NCBI RefSeq assembly: GCF_026341275.1
Contig: NZ_JAIFZO010000002.1
Coordinates: 6,912,118 to 6,976,117 of the forward strand
Reading direction: 5' to 3'
DNA length: 64,000 bases
Origin: Streptomyces ortus
GTDB taxonomy: Bacteria; Actinomycetota; Actinomycetes; Streptomycetales; Streptomycetaceae
How positions within the stretch are numbered: position 1 is the first letter of the stretch; every line of letters starts with the position of its first letter. The translations under genes were made by a program, and so were the position numbers. Below, one piece after another: positions 45,568 to 53,099 of this stretch. The notes below the pieces were generated by a model, which had not been told where the DNA came from, made no database searches, and saw nothing but the letters and a program-made list of their open reading frames with translations.

Positions 45568-45621
45568 TTCCGTCGGACGGAAAATCCCTGTTCAGCCGCT
45601 TGCCACCTGCCACGTGGCAGG
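45568..45621. promoter_or_regulatory. Two perfect palindromes upstream of the Rieske gene
   Basis: TTCCGTCGGACGGAA (45568-45582, 7-bp arms, 1-nt centre) and CCTGCCACGTGGCAGG (45606-45621, no centre) lie 73 and 111 bp upstream of the oxygenase start in a 287-bp gap. Neither has a loop, so both are better read as protein-binding sites than hairpins. They differ from the IclR operator at 42356 and 42466, pointing to another regulator. No convincing gene lies in the gap. Confidence 0.55.
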
Positions 45622-45782
45622 CGGTTCGCTTCACCGCCCCGACCCGGCCGCCGACGTACTGCACCCGCTGAGCGACCCGGACGCTCGGGAGTCGGACGAG
45701 GACGACGACGGCGGTCCGGCAGGGGTGGACATCCTGGTGGCGCGGACCCACTGGCCGGGGTGGGTCGCGCGCCGGATCAGGG

Positions 45783-46541
45783 CTACGTGAGCATGCTGCT
45801 CAGGAGGTGGGAGTCGAGGAGGGAAACGTTTGCCGTGCCGGTCTGTGCGTAGCCTGCGAGCAGGCGCTTGGTCAGGACGAGGGTCTCGGGTGAGCGTCGG
45901 GCGAGTGGTTTCGCCCACGCGTCGACGGCGCGGTCCAACTGGTCCTGGGGGACCACTTTGTGGAGCAGGCCGATCCGGTGAGCGGTGGAGGAGTCGAAGA
46001 CCTCGCAGGTGAGCGCCAGTTCACGGACGGCTGCGACGCCGACCTCGGAGATCAGCCGGCCCAGGGCGCCTCCCCAGGCGGGCGGGAGGCCGAGGGCGAC
46101 TTCGGGCATGCGGAAGCGGCAGGTGTCCGAGCCCGCCCGCAGGTCACAGAAGGCGGCAAGGGCGAGGCCGGCTCCGATGACCTTGCCGTGGAGCCGGGCG
46201 ATGGTGACGGCGTGGGTGCTCTCCAGGGCGTGGCAGAGGCGGTGTGCCTTGTCCACGGCCCGCCGCAGGACGGCGCCGGACGGGTCGGCGGTGACCGCGT
46301 CCAGGTACTCGCCGCGGTCCGCTCCGGTGCAGAAGTCCGGTCCGAGGGAGGACAGGACCAGGACACGGACGTCGGGCCGTTCACGCAGCCCGTCCAGCAG
46401 GGCGATGAGGTCGTCGATCGCGGCGGCGCTGAGGACGTCGTCCTGCCGGGTGGGGTTGAGGCGGACCCGCAGGACCGGGCCGTCCTGCTCGGTGTCGATG
46501 GCGGAGGGGCGGACGGAGGGGGGCGGGAGTATGTGGTTCAT
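45783..46541 (-). CDS. Enoyl-CoA hydratase/isomerase-family protein (crotonase fold)
   Basis: 252 aa. The oxyanion-hole segments are LSSLGPDFCTGADRGEY and LHGKVIGAGLALAAFCDLRAGSD, followed by RMPEVALGLPPAWGGALGRLI. The ATG at 46541 overlaps the stop of the P450 gene (ATGA), so both proteins are made together. Such a pair suggests CoA-ester or polyketide-like tailoring; no ligase or thiolase adjoins it. Confidence 0.87.
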   Translation of the reverse strand: MNHILPPPSVRPSAIDTEQDGPVLRVRLNPTRQDDVLSAAAIDDLIALLDGLRERPDVRVLVLSSLGPDFCTGADRGEYLDAVTADPSGAVLRRAVDKAHRLCHALESTHAVTIARLHGKVIGAGLALAAFCDLRAGSDTCRFRMPEVALGLPPAWGGALGRLISEVGVAAVRELALTCEVFDSSTAHRIGLLHKVVPQDQLDRAVDAWAKPLARRSPETLVLTKRLLAGYAQTGTANVSLLDSHLLSSMLT

Positions 46542-47794
46542 GCGAGGGCGACGTCCAGGTTCAGCAGACGCCTGAAGGCCACTCTGGGTGCCCTGTGCGG
46601 GCGTCTGGCCAGGGTGAGGCGGGGCAGGCGACCGACCAGTTGGCGCAGGAGGGTGTGGGCTTCGAGCCGGGCCAGCGGGGCGCCGAGGCAGTAGTGGATG
46701 CCTCCGCTGAAGGCGAGGTGGGGGAAGGCCTTGCGGTGCGGGTCGAACCGGTCGGGGTCAGGGTGCTTGGCCGGGTCGCGGTGGGCGGCGGCCACCATGA
46801 GGTGGACCATCTCGTCGGCCCGGACCTCGACGCCGTCCAGCACGCCGTCCCGTGCGGCGACCCGGCTGATGACGTGTGCCGGCGGGTCGTAGCGCAGTGT
46901 CTCCTCCACGAAGGCGGGTACCAGGTCGGGGCGGGCGACCAGCAGGTCCCAGCGGGCGGGGTCCTCGACGAGGTGGAGCGTCATGGTCGACAACAGGGTC
47001 GAGGTGGTCTCCAGTGCGGCCAGCAGGACGAACAGGACCAGGAAGTAGACCGCCTCGTCCGCCTTGTCCGGGTCTGGCTCCATGGCATCCCAGGTCGTGA
47101 TCCAGCGTGAGACGGGATCGTCACCCGGGTGCTCGCGCCGGTCACGGACGAGGTCCATGAAGTAGGAGCGCAGTTCGGCCATCGCGACGTCGGACCGGGC
47201 CAGTTGGCTCGCGGACGGCAGCAGTTCCTGGGTGAAGACCTGTTCATGGGTCAGTTCGCGCAGCCGTGGCCAGTCGGCCTCCGGCAGGGCGAGCCAGGCG
47301 CCGATGGTGGCGATCGGCAGTTCCTCGCTGACCAGGGCGGCGAAGTCCGCGTGGTCCTCGCCGCCTCCGAGACGTTCGGCCAGGGTGTCGAGGAGGCCGT
47401 CGGTGAGCCGGCGGACCGTCCGGCCCATCCGCTGGATGGCCGTCCGGTCGAATCCGCCGGCCGCCCGGCGCACCCTGGTGTGCTCCGGCGGGTTGAGAGC
47501 GGGCATCGTGCTGCCTATCTCGCGCGAGGACGGAGCACTCCAGCGGGTGCGGGGGCCCTGCCGGTCGCGCCAGTCCTTGTCCGGTTCCAGCCACTCGGCG
47601 CCGCGCAGTACGCGGTCGCAGGCGTCGAAGCTGGTGACGAGGAAACCGCCCCAGGGGGCGGGGCTGACTCCGCCCCTGGACCGTAGTTCCGTGTAGAAGG
47701 GGAAGGGGTCGGCCTGCCCTTCCGCCGTCCGCAGACGGGAGAAAAGAGAGACGGTGGCGCGGCGGTCGGACGACGACGTCGTGAGGCTGCCCAC
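46538..47794 (-). CDS. Cytochrome P450, class I bacterial type
   Basis: 418 aa from GTG 47794 behind AAAGGAG. The I-helix LVLFVLLAALETTSTLL (Ala-Leu-Glu-Thr-Thr), ExxR in EETLRYDPP and the haem loop FSGGIHYCLGAPLARLE are canonical. The PALNPPEHTRVRRAAGGFD segment is typical of soluble CYP105/107-like enzymes. Needs a ferredoxin from elsewhere. Coupled to the crotonase downstream. Confidence 0.9.
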   Translation of the reverse strand: MGSLTTSSSDRRATVSLFSRLRTAEGQADPFPFYTELRSRGGVSPAPWGGFLVTSFDACDRVLRGAEWLEPDKDWRDRQGPRTRWSAPSSREIGSTMPALNPPEHTRVRRAAGGFDRTAIQRMGRTVRRLTDGLLDTLAERLGGGEDHADFAALVSEELPIATIGAWLALPEADWPRLRELTHEQVFTQELLPSASQLARSDVAMAELRSYFMDLVRDRREHPGDDPVSRWITTWDAMEPDPDKADEAVYFLVLFVLLAALETTSTLLSTMTLHLVEDPARWDLLVARPDLVPAFVEETLRYDPPAHVISRVAARDGVLDGVEVRADEMVHLMVAAAHRDPAKHPDPDRFDPHRKAFPHLAFSGGIHYCLGAPLARLEAHTLLRQLVGRLPRLTLARRPHRAPRVAFRRLLNLDVALA

Positions 47795-47840
47795 GGTGGC
47801 GGCTCCTTTCTGAGCAACAGCCGCCATACGTACCCGTGAG

Positions 47841-47861
47841 GTTATTGAACCATCCAATAAC
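47841..47861. promoter_or_regulatory. AT-rich inverted repeat upstream of the P450-crotonase operon
   Basis: GTTATTG (47841-47847) and CAATAAC (47855-47861) are perfect 7-bp arms around 7 nt. They sit 47 bp upstream of the P450 start and 27 bp from the 3' end of cvnE. The AT content is far above that of the flanks, as expected for a promoter with a TetR- or MarR-type operator. Confidence 0.5.
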
Positions 47862-47887
47862 ACTGTGTCCTCATAGGGTTACTTAGG

Positions 47888-49267
47888 TCACTCGCCCCTG
47901 GTCCATGCCAGGAACCGAGTGAAAAGGCCCGACTTGTTCTTGGCGGCGGCGTGGGCCGCCGGCTGCTGGTGCGAGGCAGCGGGGTACTGCGCCGCGGGCG
48001 CGGGCATCGACGAGGCGTCCTGGGACCGGGTGGAGTCCGCGGCGGTCTGGGTCACGCTGCGCGGGGTGAACCGGATCGGGACGCTCACCAGGGACCGGCT
48101 CCACGGCGCGGGCACCCAGGAGAGGTCCTGGAAGCGTACGCGCGTCTCGACGTCGGGCAGCCGGTTGAGGAGCGACTCGACGGCGGTGACGGCGATCATG
48201 AGCGCCGGGTCCTTGGCGGGGCAGGCGTGCGGGCCGGCGCCGAAGGCGAGGTGGGCCTTGCCGCTGAGCTGCTCGCGGTGCTCGGTCAGCTTCGGGTCGG
48301 TGTTGGCCGCGGCGAAGGAGATGACCACCGGGTCGTTGGCGCGCAGGATCCGGCCGCCCAGTTCGACGTCGTGGGTCGGGTAGTGGGCCGCGTAGTTGGC
48401 GATCGGCGCGTAGTTCCACAGGGTCTGGACGACGGCGTCCTCGACCGGGAGGCCGGACGGCCAGTCCTCGCCGAGGTACAGCGCGCTGCTGGTGCCGATG
48501 GCCGCCGCCAGGGGTGCGGTGCCGCCGGACAGCAGGGTCACCAGCTGGTGCAGCACCTCCTCGTCGGTGAGGCCCGCGGCGTGCTGCATGAGCCGCGTCG
48601 TCACGTCGTTGCCGGGCCGGCGGTGCTTGAGGGCGATGAGTTCGCCGAGCGCGCCGCCCAGGACCTGGTCGGCGCCCGGGGTGCCTTCGAAGATGCCGCT
48701 GATGCCCGCGATGACGCGGTCGCCGATCTCGGGCGGGCAGCCGAACAGGTCGCTGAAGACGAGCAGCGGCAGCGGCTGGGCGTAGTCGGCCATCAGATCG
48801 GCCTGGCCGAGCACGTCCGAGGAGAACTGGCTGATCAGGTAGTCGGCGGACTGCTGGGTCTGCCGGACGAGCTGGAGTTCGTCGATGCTGGCGAGGCTGT
48901 CGGTGACGGCCTGGCGGAGCCGGGCATGGGCGGCGCCGTCGCTGAAGAGGGCGTTGGGGCGGTAGCCCATCATGGGCAGGGCCGGGCTGTCCGCGGGCAC
49001 CCGGCCCTCGTTCAGCGCGTTCCAGCGGCGTGAGTCGCGGACGAAGGAGGCGGGGTTCTGCAGGATGTACAGGGCCGCGTCGTAGCTGGTGACCAGTTCG
49101 ACCTCGACGTCGGGGGAGATGTCGACGGGGGCGCTGGGGCCGAGCGAGCGCAGGTGGTCGTAGTGGCGCTCGGGGTCGGAGCCGAACTCGGGGCCGAACA
49201 GCTGGGTGTTGCCGTGCGCGGGGCACCCGGGCGGCGGTGTCGGGTGGGAGTTGATCTGGTGTTGCAT
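47888..49267 (-). CDS. cvnE: Conservon cytochrome P450 lacking ExxR (CYP157-like)
   Basis: 459 aa. The haem loop LAFGAGPHACPAKDPA has the axial Cys, but the K-helix reads VQTLWNYAP where ExxR is expected. Loss of the Glu/Arg pair, with a Trp at the Arg position, is a known oddity of CYP157 members in conservons. The C-terminal 65 residues are Ser/Ala/Gln-rich and end FTRFLAWTRGE. It is the last gene of the conservon, 8 nt after cvnD. The role of conservon P450s is not settled. Confidence 0.88.
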   Translation of the reverse strand: MQHQINSHPTPPPGCPAHGNTQLFGPEFGSDPERHYDHLRSLGPSAPVDISPDVEVELVTSYDAALYILQNPASFVRDSRRWNALNEGRVPADSPALPMMGYRPNALFSDGAAHARLRQAVTDSLASIDELQLVRQTQQSADYLISQFSSDVLGQADLMADYAQPLPLLVFSDLFGCPPEIGDRVIAGISGIFEGTPGADQVLGGALGELIALKHRRPGNDVTTRLMQHAAGLTDEEVLHQLVTLLSGGTAPLAAAIGTSSALYLGEDWPSGLPVEDAVVQTLWNYAPIANYAAHYPTHDVELGGRILRANDPVVISFAAANTDPKLTEHREQLSGKAHLAFGAGPHACPAKDPALMIAVTAVESLLNRLPDVETRVRFQDLSWVPAPWSRSLVSVPIRFTPRSVTQTAADSTRSQDASSMPAPAAQYPAASHQQPAAHAAAKNKSGLFTRFLAWTRGE

Positions 49268-49275
49268 GCCGGCTC

Positions 49276-49836
49276 CTAGCCGAGTATGGACATGAGGTGC
49301 TGCACGAGGGTGATGAGGGACTGCGCCGAGGACGTCTGGTCGCGCACGTCGCAGTGCACGATCGGGGTGTCCTCGGCGAGGTTGAGCGCCTCGCGGACTT
49401 CGTCGAGCGGGTACTCGGTGGTGCCCTCGAAGTGGTTGACGCCGATGGTGTACGTCAGGCCGAAGCGCTCGACCAGGTCCAGGATGGGGAAACTGTCGTG
49501 CAGCCGCGTGGGGTCGACCAGAACGAGGGCGCCCAGCGCACCCCGGGACAGTGCCTCCCACATCTCCTTGAAGCGTTCCTGCCCCGGGGTCCCGAAGAGG
49601 TAGAGCACAAGGGTGTCGCTGAGGGTGAGACGGCCGAAGTCCATCGCCACGGTGGTGGTCGTCTTGTTCGGTGTTCCCGACAGATCGTCGAAGCCCTCAC
49701 TGGCCTCGGTGATCTCCTCCTCGGTCTGCAGCGGCTCGATCTCGGAGATGCTGCTGATCAGGGTGGTCTTCCCGACCCCGAAATGGCCCACGACGAGGAT
49801 CTTGACCGAGTTGGAAGTGTCTGGATTCAGATACAC
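49276..49836 (-). CDS. cvnD: Conservon small GTPase
   Basis: 186 aa Ras-like GTPase. P-loop GHFGVGKT at residues 17-24, switch II FGTPGQERFKEMW, and the base-recognition region TIGVNHFEG instead of NKxD. The family forms a membrane-associated complex with the CvnA, B and C proteins, similar in logic to eukaryotic G-protein signalling and to MglA/MglB. Begins at GTG 49836, 3 nt after the cvnC stop. Confidence 0.93.
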   Translation of the reverse strand: MYLNPDTSNSVKILVVGHFGVGKTTLISSISEIEPLQTEEEITEASEGFDDLSGTPNKTTTTVAMDFGRLTLSDTLVLYLFGTPGQERFKEMWEALSRGALGALVLVDPTRLHDSFPILDLVERFGLTYTIGVNHFEGTTEYPLDEVREALNLAEDTPIVHCDVRDQTSSAQSLITLVQHLMSILG

Positions 49837-49839
49837 GGC

Positions 49840-50226
49840 TTACGCTCCGAATTTGGTTCTGAGGCCATCCAGCACGGCGCTGAGGAGTTCACGTTCGGCG
49901 CGTTCGACGCGGGGAATGGGCTTGCGTACGAGAATGAGGCCGTCCTCCTCCAGCTGCGCCAGCAGGATCCGCACGATGCCCAGGGGCAGGTGGGTGTGGC
50001 CCGAGACCTCCGCCACCGACAGGAATCCGTCGGTGATCAGATCCACCACCTTGCGTGCCTCGGGGGACAGCGCCCGCGCGGCGGCGGACGAGCCGCTGTC
50101 GTGCGCCATCACCAGCGTGGTGTGCTCGTACTGGTGATCCGAGGGGAGTCCACGCCCGTTCGTGATCACGAAGAGGGGGACTAACGGTGAGGTGAGTTCC
50201 AGTTCCTCGTCCGATCCGTCAGACAT
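49840..50226 (-). CDS. cvnC: Conservon DUF742 protein
   Basis: 128 aa. The DUF742 signature is visible in LVPLFVITNGRGLP, LSPEARKVVDLI, GFLSVAEVSGHTHLPLGIVRILLAQLEEDGLI. A TTA codon is in frame at 50182-50184, so translation of the conservon from this gene onward may depend on bldA. ATG 50226 overlaps the cvnB end by 8 bp. Confidence 0.92.
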   Translation of the reverse strand: MSDGSDEELELTSPLVPLFVITNGRGLPSDHQYEHTTLVMAHDSGSSAAARALSPEARKVVDLITDGFLSVAEVSGHTHLPLGIVRILLAQLEEDGLILVRKPIPRVERAERELLSAVLDGLRTKFGA

Positions 50227-51064
50227 GGTCGGACTCCTCTCCCCAGCCTTCGGGCGCCAGGATCGCGGGCACGGCGTCGCACAGGCGCGTCGTGAACTCT
50301 TCGATGTCGCAGTCGTGTTCGGCGGCGGCGGCCAGGAAGCCGTCGTCCCCGGCCGCGATGAGGAAGATCCAGCCGTGTTGGTACTCGATGACCGTCTGCT
50401 GCCATTCGGCGTCCTGGGAGCCGCCCGCGAAATCCGCCGCCGCCCGGCTGTAGGCGTGAATGCCGGTCATGGCCGCGGACATCGTGTCCGCGAGATCCTT
50501 GCCGATCGTCGAGGTCGCTCCGCGGGGCAGACCGTCGGCGCCGAGCAGCAGCGCGTGCCGGGCGCCGGCCACCTCGGCGACGACCTGGTCCAGCTCCTTG
50601 AGCGTGAAACCGGAACCGCCGGCCTCGTCGCGCGCGAGCCGCGCGGCGTCGCTCGTCCGGGAGGAGTCGTCGAGTCCGACCCGCGGCGGTGACGTCAGGT
50701 TGCTGCCCAGCCGCGCGACCAGCCGGTTCATCCGGAACGACAGCTGCTGCAGGTCGACGTCGGGCTCCGCGGCGGCGGCCAGGTAGGCGCCCTGTCCCGC
50801 CCCGATGAGGAACACCCAGCCGTGGGAGAACTCGATGACCGTCTGGTTCCACTGCTGTTCCGGCGCCGCACCGGCGAAGTGCGCGGTGGCCCGGCTCAAG
50901 GACTGCATCCCCGACATGGCGGCCGAGATCGTCTTTACGTCCTTCTCCGTGAGACGGTCCGTGGCTCCGCGCGGGAGGCCGTCCGCCGAGAGCACGACGG
51001 CGTGCCGGGCCCCGGGGACGTTGTCCACGATATCCTTGACCATCCACGACATCTCTGTGGTCAT
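50219..51064 (-). CDS. cvnB: Conservon roadblock/LC7 protein with two domains
   Basis: 281 aa, about twice the normal CvnB length (around 140). Two roadblock domains follow each other: the first has GARHAVVLSADGLPRGAT and TVIEFSHGWVFLIGAG; the second has GARHALLLGADGLPRGAT and TVIEYQHGWIFLIAAG. A linker of about 30 polar residues joins them. Roadblock proteins act as regulators or activators of the partner GTPase and normally dimerise, so this could be a covalent dimer. ATG 51064 overlaps the cvnA stop. Confidence 0.92.
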   Translation of the reverse strand: MTTEMSWMVKDIVDNVPGARHAVVLSADGLPRGATDRLTEKDVKTISAAMSGMQSLSRATAHFAGAAPEQQWNQTVIEFSHGWVFLIGAGQGAYLAAAAEPDVDLQQLSFRMNRLVARLGSNLTSPPRVGLDDSSRTSDAARLARDEAGGSGFTLKELDQVVAEVAGARHALLLGADGLPRGATSTIGKDLADTMSAAMTGIHAYSRAAADFAGGSQDAEWQQTVIEYQHGWIFLIAAGDDGFLAAAAEHDCDIEEFTTRLCDAVPAILAPEGWGEESDHV

Positions 51065-52248
51065 GCGTCCTCGGTCCCTTCGGACGACGGGGTCTCGGCA
51101 GCACGGCCCGACATGGTGCCGCGCTGGATGGCGGCCAGACCGCCGACCCCCCGGGCCCTCTTGAACGGGCGGGTGGCTCCGCCCGCGGCACCCCCGGCGT
51201 CGGTGACGCCCGCGGTCGGAGACTGACGCTCGCCCCGCTTGGGCAGACCGTGCACTGTGCGGCTCTCCGGCTCTTCCTCCCTGGTCGGGATGCGCCGGAT
51301 CCTGCGCACCGGGGCTTCCTGAGCGGGGGCCGGCGGGGTCTCTTCCATGGTCCACAGCTCCTCGGGCAGCAGGACGACGGCCCGGACGCCGCCGTACCGG
51401 GAGACTCCGGTGACGTCCACCTTGAACCCGTACTGGCGCGCGATCAGGCCGACGACGGGAAGGCCGAACTTCGGCTGGGCACCGAGGTGGGACAGGCGGG
51501 GGACGGTGTCGCCGGAGAGCAGCACGGTCGCCTTCTGCCGGTCCTCGTCGTTCATGCCGACACCGGCGTCGTCGATCACGATGCACAGGTTCTTCTGCAC
51601 GCGCTGGAACGTGACCTCGATGGGGGCGTCGTGCTGCGAGAAGCTGGCAGCGTTGTCGAGCAGCTCGGCGACGGCCAGGGCCACCGGCGAGACGGCGGAC
51701 GCCTTCAGCGCGATCCCGCTCTGCTGCATGATCTGGACCCGGCTGAAGTTACGGATCTGACCCTGGGCGTTGCGCACCACGTCGAAGACGCTGGCGGGCT
51801 GGCTGCGGCGGCTGAGGGGCGCGCCGCACATGACCGCGATGCCCTGGGCCTTACGGGCCATCTGGGCGGTGGCGTGGTTGACGTCCAGCAGGTCGGACAG
51901 GACCGCGTGTCCGCCGTGCTTGCGCTGAATGGCGTCCAGGAGTGTGGTTTGCTCGGCCGCGAGGCTCTGCAGGAAACGCACCGCGCCCTTGAGGACCGCC
52001 TTGGTGCTCTCTTCCGCCGTCCGTTCGGCGTCCCGCAGTGCGTCGTCCTGCTCGGCACGGAACTTCTGCAAGTCGCTCAGAGCGGCCGAGAGCCTGCTCT
52101 GGGCCTCGGCCAGTCTCTGTGCCGACTCGGTCTCGAACTGCCGTTTCCTGGCTCCCAGAGCTCTGTTGCGGGCGACGAGTGCTACGACTGCGGCGGCGGC
52201 TATCACCGCCACTGCACCGAGGCACCATATGAGCACGTCTCGATTCAT
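51061..52248 (-). CDS. cvnA: Conservon sensor-kinase-like protein
   Basis: 395 aa. An N-terminal membrane anchor (about residues 4-27, VLIWCLGAVAVIAAAAVVALVA) is followed by a coiled coil and an HATPase_c domain with AVAELLDNAASFSQHDAPI, VIDDAGVGMNDED and GLPVVGLIARQYG. There is no extracytoplasmic loop, in contrast to long nitrate-sensor-like CvnA proteins. The C-terminal 80 residues are disordered and basic. ATG 52248 follows GGAAAGG. First gene of the conservon. Confidence 0.92.
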   Translation of the reverse strand: MNRDVLIWCLGAVAVIAAAAVVALVARNRALGARKRQFETESAQRLAEAQSRLSAALSDLQKFRAEQDDALRDAERTAEESTKAVLKGAVRFLQSLAAEQTTLLDAIQRKHGGHAVLSDLLDVNHATAQMARKAQGIAVMCGAPLSRRSQPASVFDVVRNAQGQIRNFSRVQIMQQSGIALKASAVSPVALAVAELLDNAASFSQHDAPIEVTFQRVQKNLCIVIDDAGVGMNDEDRQKATVLLSGDTVPRLSHLGAQPKFGLPVVGLIARQYGFKVDVTGVSRYGGVRAVVLLPEELWTMEETPPAPAQEAPVRRIRRIPTREEEPESRTVHGLPKRGERQSPTAGVTDAGGAAGGATRPFKRARGVGGLAAIQRGTMSGRAAETPSSEGTEDA

Positions 52249-52675
52249 CGATACCTTTCCCGGGGCGCGACATGCAGACATCGCCGGAACGCGCCTCAGA
52301 AGGATCCGCTGCGCACACCGTGGGAACTGCATGAGCGCTACTACGAAGAGCAGGCTGACCTCAGATCACCGCAAAGTTGATCAAGGCCGCAGACGCCGCG
52401 ATGCTATCACCGGGCACCGGCCCTTCAGTGCGCCCCACTACGCCCTGAAATGACATCAACATCCGCCGCGGGGCGTCACGTTGCATGCAGTTCCGGCCAA
52501 CTCAGGGCCTCTCACGCGGCTTGAACGCGACACGGATCGCCGGCCTTCAACAAACTTTCACAGAGGCACCGAAGATGTTTACTGCCCGCGGGGGCAGCCG
52601 ACCGCGAGAGGCCGCTCCCGTGCAAGCCCGGCGCTCCGAGGGGCCTGCCGGAGTACCGGGCCGGGCCGCCGGTGA
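52249..52675. other. Intergenic region upstream of the conservon
   Basis: About 430 bp with no supported gene. It must hold the conservon promoter on the minus strand, but no convincing -35/-10 pair was found. An 11-bp inverted repeat, GGAACTGCATG (52323-52333) and CATGCAGTTCC (52484-52494), is 150 bp apart and may be coincidental. Confidence 0.4.
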
Positions 52676-52722
52676 CACCAAACGGCTCCGCCCTCCCGGC
52701 GGGAGGGCGGAGCCGTTTGGTG
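52676..52722. terminator. Perfect 22-bp stem-loop terminator
   Basis: Bases 52676-52697 pair without mismatch with 52701-52722 around the loop GGC. The stem starts with CACCAAACGGCTCCG. It lies 20 bp past the stop of the GlsB-like gene (minus strand) and upstream of the conservon, and should end transcription from either side. Confidence 0.85.
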
Positions 52723-52742
52723 CGGCGCTTGCGGGCGCGGGG

Positions 52743-53012
52743 TCAGGCGTGGCGGCGGTTTCCGGTGAAGACCCGGTACAGGGCCAGGAGGATCATCGAG
52801 CCGACGATCGCGGCGACCCACGTGGAGATCTCGAAGAAGCCGTCGATGGAGTCGACACCGAAGATGACCTTGCCGAGCCAGCCGCCGAGGAGACCGCCGG
52901 CGATACCGATGAGCATCGTGATGATGATGCCGCCCGGGTCCTTGCCGGGCATGAGCGCCTTGGCGATGAGGCCCGCGAGCAGACCGATGAGTATCCAGGC
53001 GATGATGCCCAT
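52743..53012 (-). CDS. GlsB/YeaQ/YmgE-family membrane protein
   Basis: 89 aa with three hydrophobic segments (IIAWILIGLLAGLIAKALMPG, GIIITMLIGIAGGLLGGWLG, STWVAAIVGSMILLALYRVF). The PGKDPGG motif after the first is the family mark. Such small membrane proteins are stress-linked in many bacteria. ATG 53012 follows GGAGA. Monocistronic, bounded by a strong terminator. Confidence 0.92.
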   Translation of the reverse strand: MGIIAWILIGLLAGLIAKALMPGKDPGGIIITMLIGIAGGLLGGWLGKVIFGVDSIDGFFEISTWVAAIVGSMILLALYRVFTGNRRHA

Positions 53013-53099
53013 GATTGTGTCTCCTACCTGGTCGTATAAAGACTGTGTCAGAACATCCGTGTGTTCCGTACGGGCGTTTTCAAACACGCTTCTCGGAAT

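Noticed and set aside
45485..45790. Plus-strand ORF of 101 codons upstream of the Rieske gene
   Set aside because: No Shine-Dalgarno or recognisable domain, and it spans two palindromic sites and the expected promoter of the Rieske operon.
52485..53039. Plus-strand ORF of 184 codons across the GlsB-like gene
   Set aside because: It reads through the perfect terminator stem and is antisense to the well-supported GlsB-like gene.
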